Source: Gloeobacter kilaueensis JS1
GTDB taxonomy: Bacteria; Cyanobacteriota; Cyanobacteriia; Gloeobacterales; Gloeobacteraceae
Assembly (NCBI RefSeq): GCF_000484535.1
Contig: NC_022600.1
Span: forward strand, 3,472,001 to 3,536,000
Direction: 5' to 3'
Length of the DNA: 64,000 bases
In this document: positions 1 to 7,155 of the stretch, in pieces
Layout: every line of letters begins with the position of its first letter
Position numbering within the stretch: position 1 is the first letter of the stretch
The notes under the pieces: generated by a model
What the model saw: the letters and a program-made list of their open reading frames with translations, nothing else
The model's database searches: none
What the model was told of the DNA's origin: nothing
Program-made: the position numbers and the translations under genes

Positions 1-390
1 TTGCGCTTCAAGGGCATCAACCAACCGATCCAGTTCGTGCTCTCGGAACTGGGGATCTCCGCCCGCAGCCACATCTGGACGCTCCTGGTCGGGCTGTTGC
101 CTTCGGTCGATGGGACCCAGCTCAAGCGGGTGGGCGTCTTTTTGTTCGTCTATTCGGCGGTGACGCTCATAGAAGGCTGGGGGGTCTGGGAGGGCAAGCG
201 CTGGGTCGAGATTTTCCTGGTGCTGGAGACGGCTGCGCTTTTGCCCGTTGAGCTTGTCGAACTGGTTAAAAAGTTTTCGTTCGGTAAGGTGGCGCTGTTA
301 CTCATCAACCTCTTCGTCGTCGTCTATCTTGGCTGGTCCCTCTGGCGCAAGTGGCAGCAAGAAAAGAAAAAAGACCGCCCGGCCCAGTGA
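1..390 (+). CDS. DUF2127-like membrane protein, 5'-truncated by window edge
   Basis: The reading frame is open from the first base, so the true start probably lies upstream; the TTG at position 1 is only the first codon seen. The visible 129 residues contain two or three hydrophobic segments (around residues 40-60, 70-85 and 95-112) and end in a very basic tail rich in Lys and Arg. The pattern resembles the DUF2127 family of small integral membrane proteins of unknown function, which normally have a further N-terminal membrane segment that would lie outside the window. No catalytic motif is visible. Likely inner membrane; function unknown. Confidence 0.65.
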   Translation: MRFKGINQPIQFVLSELGISARSHIWTLLVGLLPSVDGTQLKRVGVFLFVYSAVTLIEGWGVWEGKRWVEIFLVLETAALLPVELVELVKKFSFGKVALLLINLFVVVYLGWSLWRKWQQEKKKDRPAQ

Positions 391-465
391 ATAAAAATCG
401 CCATCTGAGCGCCACAGAGCCGTGCTAGCGTGATTTACAGTCCCCCTCAGTGCAGGAGGTGAGCG

Positions 466-1071
466 ATGAAGAGTTATCTACAGGCTGGTCTTTCTTTGCT
501 GTTTGCGGCGATGCTTTCAGGGCCGTCTGCCCTGGCGCAGACAGCGACCAGTTCAACGCCAAATGTTGTACCGGCGGGTACGACCTTTGAGGCCAAATTG
601 CAGCAAGAAATCTCCACCGCCAACAACCACGACCAGGAGCGCTTTACGCTGCGGGAGAAAAATCCGCTCTTCGGGGGCAACCCGATTCTCAAAGATTCTC
701 AGATCGAAGGGCACCTCGAAGGGGTGGTCAAGGCGGCAAAGGGCACCAGGGCCCAGCTGCATCTGGTCTTCGACGATATCGTGCTCACCAACGGTACCCG
801 GTTGCCCCTCGACGCTTCGCTGGTCGATTCAAAGCTGGAGACCAAGACCAAAGGCACCTTTTTGCGCAACGCCGGGATCATCATCGGCGGTGCAGTGGCC
901 GGTCATTACCTGGGCAAGGCTGCCCACGTTCCTCTAGGCGGTACGGGCGGCGCAGCGGCAGCGACGGCGGTCGTGCTCAACAGTCCCGGCGGCGAGGTGG
1001 TGATCAAGCGAGGAACTGTTCTCAAGCTCAAGCTCAATAGTCCCCTCGAAGCTGGGGCAGCCGCCCGGTAG
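466..1071 (+). CDS. secreted glycine-zipper protein, function unknown
   Basis: 201 residues. The N-terminus is a clear signal peptide (residues 1-25, ending Ala-Leu-Ala-Gln), so the protein is exported. A beta-rich body follows (about 30-135), then a glycine/alanine-rich segment (about 136-172) resembling a glycine zipper, and a short beta tail ending in a Leu-Lys-Leu motif with Pro-Leu-Glu-Ala. A strong AGGAGG Shine-Dalgarno lies 6-7 bases before the ATG. The gene at 10249-10887 has the same plan (signal peptide, a stretch suggesting a resistant or gated surface domain, glycine zipper, Leu-Glu-Ala-Pro-Leu-type tail), so the two are probably distant paralogues. I do not recognise a function; an envelope or outer-membrane-associated role is an inference. 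Confidence 0.75.
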   Translation: MKSYLQAGLSLLFAAMLSGPSALAQTATSSTPNVVPAGTTFEAKLQQEISTANNHDQERFTLREKNPLFGGNPILKDSQIEGHLEGVVKAAKGTRAQLHLVFDDIVLTNGTRLPLDASLVDSKLETKTKGTFLRNAGIIIGGAVAGHYLGKAAHVPLGGTGGAAAATAVVLNSPGGEVVIKRGTVLKLKLNSPLEAGAAAR

Positions 1072-1122
1072 GCAACGGCGAGATTGATATAATCCGAAAA
1101 CCGATGCCCGAGCAAGACAGAG

Positions 1123-1407
1123 ATGATCGACCGCGAACAGGTCAAAAAAGTCGCCGCCCTCGCCCGCCTCGAAATCAGCGAGCAGGAACAGGAGCTATTT
1201 ACCCGACAGCTCTCATCGATCCTCGATTATGTGGCAGAACTACAGCAGGTCGATACCGAAGGCGTTGCGCCCACGACCCGCGCCATCGAGGTCAACAATG
1301 TCGTGCGGCCCGACCAGCTTGAACCCTGCGTCGAGCGCGAGCGCATTCTCGCGAACGCTCCCGAGCGCGAGGACGACTTTTTCCGCGTGCCCAGAATTAT
1401 CGAGTAA
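1123..1407 (+). CDS. gatC: Asp-tRNA(Asn)/Glu-tRNA(Gln) amidotransferase subunit C
   Basis: 94 residues, the usual GatC length. The opening segment ([10 protein letters not shown] near residues 7-16) and the closing Phe-Arg-Val-Pro-Arg-Ile are the family hallmarks. GatC stabilises the GatA-GatB complex that converts misacylated Glu-tRNA(Gln) or Asp-tRNA(Asn) to the correctly charged tRNA in the cytoplasm; cyanobacteria lack glutaminyl-tRNA synthetase and depend on it. gatA and gatB are not adjacent. The last 168 bases are overlapped on the opposite strand by the uppP reading frame. Confidence 0.93.
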   Translation: MIDREQVKKVAALARLEISEQEQELFTRQLSSILDYVAELQQVDTEGVAPTTRAIEVNNVVRPDQLEPCVERERILANAPEREDDFFRVPRIIE

Positions 1408-2271
1408 CGCGCTGGGAGTACTGGCCGGTTCGATGTTGGCGATCTTGCCCATCGCCAGCAGGGCGAGCAGGGCCGCGCCGAATAAAAAGCGATAAAGGAT
1501 AAAGACGAGGGTCGATCGGGTCTGCAAGAACTTGAGCAGCCAGGCAATCGCCAGGTAGCTGAAGATCGTCGAGGAGATAAAGCCCACGATCACCGGCAGC
1601 GCTCCGCCGCTTCCGAGGCCGTCCTCGAACAGTTTCTTCAGTTCCAATAGACCGCTCAAAAAAATCGCCGGGATGGCGAGCAAAAAAGAAAAGCGAGCCC
1701 CCTCGGCGCGCTGAAAACCCAGCAACAGAGCGGCGGTGAGGGTGGAACCGGAGCGGGAGACGCCGGGGACGAGGGCCAGGGTCTGGGCGGTGCCGATAAT
1801 CAGCCCATCCAGGATGCGGATGCCGGTGATCGTTCGCTTGCGGCTACCGACGACTTCTGCCAGCCAGAGCAGGGCCGCCATCACGATCGAGGCGACGGCA
1901 ATCACGCTCAGCGCCCGCAACGGCGAATCGGGCGCTTCGAGGGTCTTTTTAAGGATCAGGCCCACAATTACGATCGGGATGGTGCCGAGGACAATGCTCC
2001 AGAAAAGCCGCACGTCCCGCGAGCGCGTATCGCCGGAGCGAAAGGCTTTCACCGTTCCGGTGACAATTTCTGTCAGATCTTTGCGGAAGTAGGTGAGCAC
2101 TGCCAGCAGGCTGCCCAGCTGGATCACCGCCGAGTAGGCGGAGCCTGGATCGCCCCAGCCCAATAGCGCCGGTACCACCCGCAGATGGGCCGTGCTGCTG
2201 ATGGGCAGGTACTCGGTGATCCCCTGCACAAAACCCAGCACAATCGCCTCAATGATACTGATCTGCTGCAT
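1240..2271 (-). CDS. uppP: undecaprenyl-diphosphatase with unusual C-terminal extension
   Basis: Integral membrane phosphatase that recycles undecaprenyl pyrophosphate to the monophosphate carrier for peptidoglycan and polysaccharide synthesis (BacA/UppP family). Both active-site regions are present: [11 protein letters not shown] (residues 17-27) and Pro-Gly-Val-Ser-Arg-Ser-Gly-Ser-Thr (about 169-177), with about eight membrane segments. The ATG at 2271 gives a family-like N-terminus; a TTG at 2286 is a less likely alternative. The frame runs to 343 residues, whereas family members usually end near 270-280, right after the last membrane helix seen here at about 257-276. The final ~56 codons are antisense to gatC and look non-native; a stop exists in another frame exactly at the gatC boundary. 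Confidence 0.9.
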   Translation of the reverse strand: MQQISIIEAIVLGFVQGITEYLPISSTAHLRVVPALLGWGDPGSAYSAVIQLGSLLAVLTYFRKDLTEIVTGTVKAFRSGDTRSRDVRLFWSIVLGTIPIVIVGLILKKTLEAPDSPLRALSVIAVASIVMAALLWLAEVVGSRKRTITGIRILDGLIIGTAQTLALVPGVSRSGSTLTAALLLGFQRAEGARFSFLLAIPAIFLSGLLELKKLFEDGLGSGGALPVIVGFISSTIFSYLAIAWLLKFLQTRSTLVFILYRFLFGAALLALLAMGKIANIEPASTPSALLDNSGHAEKVVLALGSVRENALALDAGFKLVGPHDIVDLDGAGRGRNAFGIDLL

Positions 2272-2360
2272 ATGGTTGCCCCACAACCGGCTCTACCCGG
2301 TAAGTCTTGCATCAGGTTAGCAGGGGCAGGTAACGGAATTGGTATCTTCAGGAGCCGGCA

Positions 2361-2400
2361 AAAAAAGTGGCGGGCGGCCAAAATCCTCAGGCCGCCCGCC
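2361..2400 (-). terminator. intrinsic-terminator-like hairpin in the uppP leader, minus strand
   Basis: A perfect 11-bp G+C-rich inverted repeat (2369-2379 with 2390-2400, 10-base loop). Read on the minus strand it is followed after two bases by a run of seven T (complement of 2361-2367), the classical Rho-independent layout. It lies about 90 bases upstream of the uppP start and points towards uppP, with no minus-strand gene recognised upstream of it. It could end an unannotated transcript or act as a leader attenuator. Confidence 0.7.
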
Positions 2401-2552
2401 ATTGAGCCGATTCGGGCCAGAGATCTTCAGTGCGGCAGGGAACGGATCGCTACTCAAGGTAGACAGCAAGTTGCAAAGTGAAATCTTAGGATGCAAGCAG
2501 TAAGGCAACCAGGCGGCAGTATCCTGTGCGCGGGAGGTAAACAGACGCGGAA

Positions 2553-3344
2553 ATGACAAATTTTTGTATGAGTAAATCTTTTATGCGACCCACAGCCGAA
2601 CTGCGCAACAGGTACGTGGGGCTGCTCTGGGCAGGCACGATCGTTGCCGCCTGGTGCCTGAGTGCCGTGTCCCTGTTCTGGCTACCGGTGCATAAGCTGC
2701 CCATTCCCGCGATCGCCGGTGCAGTTTTGCTTAGAACCTTCTTGCACACGGGCCTGTTTATCACCGCCCACGATGCGATGCACAGAAGCGTCTGTACAAC
2801 AAACCATCGTCTCAACGACCTGGTAGGCCGGTTGGCGGTTGCCCTGTACGCCTTTTTGCCCTACCGGGAACTGCTCGTCAAACACCAGCAACACCACCGC
2901 GCCCCGGCCACCGCCTCAGACCCGGATTACCACGACGGTAGACATACTGGCTTTGGGCAGTGGTATCTCAACTTTATGCAGGAGTACATGGCGGGCGAGC
3001 ACGCCGTCCGGCAGCTTGTGGCTCTGGCTCTCCTGTGCGTCGGCTGCCTCTGGCTTCTGGCGGTACCGGCAATCAACCTGCTGCTGTTCTGGCTTTTGCC
3101 CCTGGTGCTCAGCTCGGTGCAGCTGTTTTATTTCGGCACCTACCTGCCCCACCGCCGTCCCCACGGCGGTTACCACAACCGTCACCGCGCCACCAGCAAC
3201 CGCCTCTGTACGTTCTGGTCGTTCATCAGTTGCTACCACTTTGGCTACCACTGGGAGCACCACGAGTACCCCCAGGTGCCCTGGTACCACCTGCCGTCGC
3301 TGTTGGGTGCGGCACCCCGTCAGCAGTCAGCAGCCCGCTCGTAG
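2553..3344 (+). CDS. crtW: beta-carotene ketolase, CrtW type
   Basis: 263-residue membrane di-iron enzyme of the fatty-acid-desaturase-like carotenoid ketolase family, which adds 4-keto groups to beta-ionone rings (echinenone and canthaxanthin formation). The histidine boxes are visible: His73-Asp-Ala-Met-His77, His111-Gln-Gln-His-His115, and the C-terminal His230-Phe-Gly-Tyr-His-Trp-Glu-His-His237 followed by Tyr-Pro-Gln-Val-Pro-Trp. The Phe-Gly-Thr-Tyr-Leu-Pro-His-Arg element near 194-201 is characteristic of CrtW rather than of a generic desaturase. In-frame ATGs at 2571 and 2583 are alternative starts. It converges on the saccharopine-dehydrogenase-like gene with a 14-base gap, so the two are not co-transcribed. 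Confidence 0.9.
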   Translation: MTNFCMSKSFMRPTAELRNRYVGLLWAGTIVAAWCLSAVSLFWLPVHKLPIPAIAGAVLLRTFLHTGLFITAHDAMHRSVCTTNHRLNDLVGRLAVALYAFLPYRELLVKHQQHHRAPATASDPDYHDGRHTGFGQWYLNFMQEYMAGEHAVRQLVALALLCVGCLWLLAVPAINLLLFWLLPLVLSSVQLFYFGTYLPHRRPHGGYHNRHRATSNRLCTFWSFISCYHFGYHWEHHEYPQVPWYHLPSLLGAAPRQQSAARS

Positions 3345-3358
3345 TGCGGTTCGCCCGG

Positions 3359-4456
3359 TCAGTCCAGTTGGACGACGAGCCGGCGGTTTGTGACGATCTG
3401 CTCGAAGAGGGGGGTGCTCAGGGCTTCGTCTACCGTCCAGACGCCGGGCTTATTTACCTTGCCGTTCAGCATCAGTTCGGCCAGGCTGCCGGTGCCGATG
3501 CCGCAGACGACCGTCGTGTTGTGGTGGGAGAGGACGGCGGTGCGTAGGCTGCTCTGGCCATCCTTGATGCCACTCACCTGGGCGCGGATGCGCACGCCGA
3601 CGCCGCTAAAAGCATCGGTGACGGCAGTCATCGCGTGGCTCACCTGGGAAAGAAATTCGACGACATCCGGGTTGGCGAACCAGTTTTTTGGAAAGCGCTC
3701 GGCGGCAAGGGCGGTGAGGTGGTTGTACAGGTCGGGCTCGACCCCGAACTTGGTAATCACCGAGCGCACCGAAAAGGTCTGGGCCAGGGTGTAGCTTTCG
3801 GGCATATCGAACCAGTAGACGTGGGCCGGTGTCTGGCCAAAGTAGACGGTCTCGCGCCCGCTGTAGGGTTCGACCTCCTGCCAGCGGCCATCGAGCCAGA
3901 CTTTGAATGGATGCTGCAGCGCAAGAAAGGTCGTGCGCAGGACCGTCACCCCCGCTCCGCCGGAACCCTGCACGACGTAGCTCAGATGAATTGTCTCGGG
4001 CTGGTCGAGCTGTTCGGCAGCCTGGCGCACCATGCTGTTGGAGAGGCCCGGAAAGATGCCCGAGTTGACGATCGCTGTCACCCCGGCCTCCTGCGCCCGC
4101 TGCCTGAGGGCGAGCGCCCCGATGGTAAAGGCGCGGTTGTCGCTCACATCCAGATAGTTGACGCCCAGAGCGATGCAGCGCTCAAGAACAGAGGCATCTC
4201 GAAACTGAAAGGGACCGGCGCAGTGGATGACCAACTGGCTCTGGGCAATTGCCGTTTCAAGGGCCGCCCGGTCCTGCAGATCCAGCTGTTGAAAGCGGAC
4301 CCGTGGTCCGAGGCGGCGGGCAAAGGCCGCCCCGGTTTTTTCGGAGCGGCCCGTGATCACCACCTCCGCCTGCGTGTAGGCGACGAGATCGGCGGCGACG
4401 CTGCTGCCGATTCGTCCCTGGCCTCCAAGAATGAGTACGTGTTCAGTCACCATCAA
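3359..4456 (-). CDS. saccharopine dehydrogenase-like NAD(P)-binding reductase
   Basis: 365 residues. A Rossmann nucleotide-binding fold opens the protein (Leu-Ile-Leu-Gly-Gly-Gln-Gly-Arg-Ile-Gly, residues 8-17), followed by an Ala-Glu-Val-Val-Ile-Thr-Gly-Arg strand that favours NADP. The 'His-Cys-Ala-Gly-Pro-Phe' and 'Asn-Tyr-Leu-Asp-Val-Ser-Asp' elements near 80-110 are typical of the saccharopine-dehydrogenase / trans-acting enoyl-reductase-like superfamily. Substrate cannot be read from sequence; the superfamily spans lysine, polyamine and lipid metabolism. It stands alone on its strand, convergent with crtW. Confidence 0.8.
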   Translation of the reverse strand: MMVTEHVLILGGQGRIGSSVAADLVAYTQAEVVITGRSEKTGAAFARRLGPRVRFQQLDLQDRAALETAIAQSQLVIHCAGPFQFRDASVLERCIALGVNYLDVSDNRAFTIGALALRQRAQEAGVTAIVNSGIFPGLSNSMVRQAAEQLDQPETIHLSYVVQGSGGAGVTVLRTTFLALQHPFKVWLDGRWQEVEPYSGRETVYFGQTPAHVYWFDMPESYTLAQTFSVRSVITKFGVEPDLYNHLTALAAERFPKNWFANPDVVEFLSQVSHAMTAVTDAFSGVGVRIRAQVSGIKDGQSSLRTAVLSHHNTTVVCGIGTGSLAELMLNGKVNKPGVWTVDEALSTPLFEQIVTNRRLVVQLD

Positions 4457-4748
4457 AAGCAGCTATATTCTTTCTTGATTAAACTTCGGCTTTTGACAAT
4501 CTTCATCCACTCAGAGGTTGATCCCTGGCAGGTCGCTCTTCAATTGGGTAGGAGAAATAGCAGGGGATAGTATTCCGCAAAAGAGGCTCCAGAAGGATTT
4601 GCTCTTTTTGAAACTCCGTTTCTCGATTGCCTGAAGTCTCCCACCTGGGCGAGGCCAACCGCCGTGGGAAGAGAAGCGCTCCAGATATTTGCTGGACTTT
4701 TACGGATCAAACTGATAGATTGAGAACGGTTTGTCCCTGGAGGAATGC

Positions 4749-5609
4749 ATGGCCGGCAACGAGAACGAGACGGGACTGGAGACCGAGCGGCGATCGCCGC
4801 TTCGGCCCTGGGTCGGCGCACCGCCCTGGATGAAGGAAGCACCCGAGCCCCTCAACCCCGACCCGGCAGACAACAAACCCGCCGGGGAGCAGCCTCCTGC
4901 CTTGCGTTCGGCCTCCCAGCCCTTCGGCGACGGTGAGACTGACACTGCACCGCCGCCTTTGCGGCCTGCTCCGGTTCCGCTCGAAGACGCAGACGACGCG
5001 CCACCCTTCAAGTCAGCTTCTGCCCCCTTTGGCGACAGCGATGAGCCCCAAACCCCCGACCTGCGCTCCGCCCCCCAGCCCTTCGACGACCAGGACGACG
5101 CGCCAGATTTCAAGCCCGCCGAGCAGCCATTCGGTGCAGCGGGCTTTATGGGCAGCGACATCGAGCAAGACCAGCAAGAAGCGTTCGCTAACTATTCCGG
5201 CTTCGACGGCTGGGATGGAGTGGGCGACGAGAACGGCTCCTATTCCGAAATGAGTGCCTTCGGTGCGGGCGATCCCCAGTTTCAAGATCCAGACGGCGAA
5301 GGTGAGCAGTCCGGCTTTGGCCCTGATTTTGAGCAAGATGGTCAGGCATTCTCCGATGCCTATTCAGACGAAAACTTTGGCGGCGATTACCAGGTCGCAG
5401 ACAACCCGGACGACCAGGACCAGGACGATCAGGCTTTCGCGGACGGCTACGACAGCGGCTTTGGCGGCGATTATTCGGACAGCTATAACCAGGAGGGGGG
5501 CGCAGAGCAGTTCATCGCTGCCAGCGACGATTGTGACCAGGGTACGACGGACGATGGCGGCTACGGCTACGAGGGTGAGCTGGAAGATTATTCCGGTGAC
5601 GCCGCTTAG
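4749..5609 (+). CDS. acidic, repetitive, probably disordered protein
   Basis: 286 residues from the ATG at 4749, which has a GGAGG Shine-Dalgarno five bases upstream; an upstream in-frame TTG at 4731 is inferior. The composition is extreme: Asp, Glu, Gly, Pro, Gln and Ser dominate, with almost no Lys and few hydrophobics apart from Phe and Tyr. Residues ~45-135 carry four to five imperfect copies of about 17 residues with the core (Leu/Phe)-(Arg/Lys)-Ser-Ala-x-x-Pro-Phe-x-Asp, each followed by an acidic stretch. The second half repeats Gln-Ala-Phe-x-(Asp/Asn)-x-Tyr and Phe-Gly-Gly-Asp-Tyr units spaced with Asp/Gly. No signal peptide, membrane segment or enzyme motif is seen. I do not recognise a family. 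It is convergent with ccdA (11-base gap). Confidence 0.75.
   Translation: MAGNENETGLETERRSPLRPWVGAPPWMKEAPEPLNPDPADNKPAGEQPPALRSASQPFGDGETDTAPPPLRPAPVPLEDADDAPPFKSASAPFGDSDEPQTPDLRSAPQPFDDQDDAPDFKPAEQPFGAAGFMGSDIEQDQQEAFANYSGFDGWDGVGDENGSYSEMSAFGAGDPQFQDPDGEGEQSGFGPDFEQDGQAFSDAYSDENFGGDYQVADNPDDQDQDDQAFADGYDSGFGGDYSDSYNQEGGAEQFIAASDDCDQGTTDDGGYGYEGELEDYSGDAA
4877..5150 (+). repeat. tandem ~17-residue coding repeats within the acidic protein
   Basis: Approximate extent of the in-frame repeats. Four to five units share a core of Leu/Phe, Arg/Lys, Ser-Ala (or Pro-Ala), two variable residues, Pro-Phe/Leu, x, Asp, then acidic residues and Pro. Units differ in DNA sequence, so the repeat has diverged while the protein pattern is kept, which suggests selection on the motif rather than recent slippage. 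Confidence 0.6.
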
Positions 5610-5620
5610 GGCCGCTCCAG

Positions 5621-6349
5621 CTACCGGTGCAGCAGATTCAAGATGGCGATCGTGCCCGTAAAGATGAGCAGCACGCCGCTTGCCTGGTTGATCAGCCCCG
5701 ACCAGCGCCTGAGCGAGAGCAACGCCTTGAGGGCACCAGTAAAGGCTCCGGCAAGAACGAGCGGCGTGGCGTGGCCCAGCGAGTAAGCAAAGAGCAAGCC
5801 GACGCCCACCAGCGGATTGCCGGTGGTCGAGACCCAACCGAGCAGGCTCAGCAGCACAGGCGTCGAACAGGGAGAGGCGACCAGGCCGAAGGTGAGCCCT
5901 GTGAGCAGGGACTTGAGCCACTGGGGAGTGTCCTTGTCGAAGTCGAAGCCCCCCCACTGCGGCAGGCGGATCGGGATGAGGCCCAGCAGGTTCAGCCCCA
6001 TCAAGATCGCCAGTGCGCCCATGGCGATGAACCAGCCGGTGCCGACCTGGCCGTAGATCACCCCCGGCAGCGTCGCCACCAGGCCCAGGCTGGTCATCGT
6101 GACGGCCAGCCCCAGGGCAAACCAGGCCGACTGGATGAGCGATTCGCTGCGCGAGCGCGACTGGTAGCCGCCGATGTAGCCGATCGTCACCGGCAACATC
6201 GAAAGAATACAGGGTGTAAAGCTGGTGGCAAGGCCGATTGCGTACAGCAGCAAAAAGCTCAAAGGCGAGATCTGGCCCAGCTGGGCCTTTGCCAGTTGCT
6301 CGGCCCCCTGCTGCAACTGATAGAACCACAACTGCAAAGACTCGCTCAA
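5621..6349 (-). CDS. ccdA: cytochrome c biogenesis / thiol-disulfide transporter CcdA
   Basis: 242 residues with six predicted membrane helices. The two redox-active cysteines of the CcdA/DsbD family are present in Thr-Pro-Cys47 and Ser-Pro-Cys161, each at the start of a homologous three-helix half. CcdA passes reducing equivalents from cytoplasmic thioredoxin across the membrane, in cyanobacteria to keep apocytochrome c haem-binding cysteines reduced (System II). The start is a TTG with a GAGGGAG Shine-Dalgarno. It lies ten bases downstream of the membrane thioredoxin gene, so the two form an operon and very likely a redox relay. Confidence 0.92.
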   Translation of the reverse strand: MSESLQLWFYQLQQGAEQLAKAQLGQISPLSFLLLYAIGLATSFTPCILSMLPVTIGYIGGYQSRSRSESLIQSAWFALGLAVTMTSLGLVATLPGVIYGQVGTGWFIAMGALAILMGLNLLGLIPIRLPQWGGFDFDKDTPQWLKSLLTGLTFGLVASPCSTPVLLSLLGWVSTTGNPLVGVGLLFAYSLGHATPLVLAGAFTGALKALLSLRRWSGLINQASGVLLIFTGTIAILNLLHR

Positions 6350-6359
6350 CGCTCCCTCG

Positions 6360-6899
6360 CTACGAGTGATCGGTAGGTTGCACGGCGCGTTTGGGCGGCG
6401 TGAAGGTGGAGGTGCGGCCAGGAGCCGCTGTCAGGCCGGGCAGTTGCCGTTCTCCCGCCACCAGAGCGCTCAGGTTGTCCGCTAAGACGGTCGAGGGCTG
6501 CAGACCGACCACCGACCCGAGGGGCCGCCCCCGGTCGTCTAAAAATGCGTAGTGGGGTATGCCGTAGACTTTGTACTGCTGCAGTTCGGGTAGCCAGCGG
6601 GGATTATCGACGTTGAGCATCACAAAGTTGGCCCGGCTGCCATAGCGCTCTTTGAGCTGAGCAATTACCGGGGCCATCGTCTGACAGCTGCTGCACCAAT
6701 CGGCGTAGAACTCGACAAAGGTCGGCCTGCCGCTGGTGAGCGCCTGCTCGAGGGGCACCGCCGTCGTCGCCATCTGGGCCAGCGAGGGCGACTGGCTGCG
6801 CGAGGCAAAAAAGACGAGCACCGCGATCAGCACCGTCGCTACAGCGACAATGCCGTTGCGTATCCAGATGCCCATCCTGCTCCCAGAAGCCGTATCCAT
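6360..6899 (-). CDS. membrane-anchored thioredoxin-like protein (TxlA/HCF164 type)
   Basis: 179 residues from the ATG at 6899, chosen because AGGAG lies seven bases upstream; a GTG at 6944 sits directly against its Shine-Dalgarno and is unlikely. One N-terminal membrane anchor (about 11-32) precedes a thioredoxin fold with Trp68-Cys-Ser-Ser-Cys72 and the cis-proline loop Gly-Ile-Pro-His. TxlA/HCF164 proteins face the lumen or periplasm and take electrons from CcdA for cytochrome c and b6f assembly. The active-site dipeptide Ser-Ser differs from the Gly-Pro of general thioredoxins but fits this group. First gene of the pair with ccdA. Confidence 0.88.
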   Translation of the reverse strand: MDTASGSRMGIWIRNGIVAVATVLIAVLVFFASRSQSPSLAQMATTAVPLEQALTSGRPTFVEFYADWCSSCQTMAPVIAQLKERYGSRANFVMLNVDNPRWLPELQQYKVYGIPHYAFLDDRGRPLGSVVGLQPSTVLADNLSALVAGERQLPGLTAAPGRTSTFTPPKRAVQPTDHS

Positions 6900-6958
6900 C
6901 GGCGCGCTCCTGCCTCTCCTCTTCCAGGTTACAGGATTGGCCACCTCCTTCGCTGGCC

Positions 6959-6987
6959 TTGAATTATGGACAAATGTCCGCTATAAT
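6959..6987 (+). promoter_or_regulatory. sigma70-type promoter with a palindrome in the spacer
   Basis: TTGAAT (6959-6964) and a perfect TATAAT (6982-6987) are separated by exactly 17 bases. The spacer contains the inverted repeat GGACA-AA-TGTCC (6968-6979), placed where a bound repressor would block RNA polymerase. The predicted transcript starts near 6994, runs rightward and has a leader of about 160 bases before the kinase gene at 7156. Confidence 0.7.
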
Positions 6988-7155
6988 AAGGACGTCGCCG
7001 CTCAAGAGGTGACCGCTACCGGCCCCAGATGCGGAGTGCGACCAGGTATTTTCTGATTTTTTGCGATTTGCGGTGCAGGCGATCTTGTAAAGCCCCGGTA
7101 GATTGTCTGCATTCGTTGCTTTCGACCGGCAGTTTCCCAGGCGGAGGAGCAGGAG

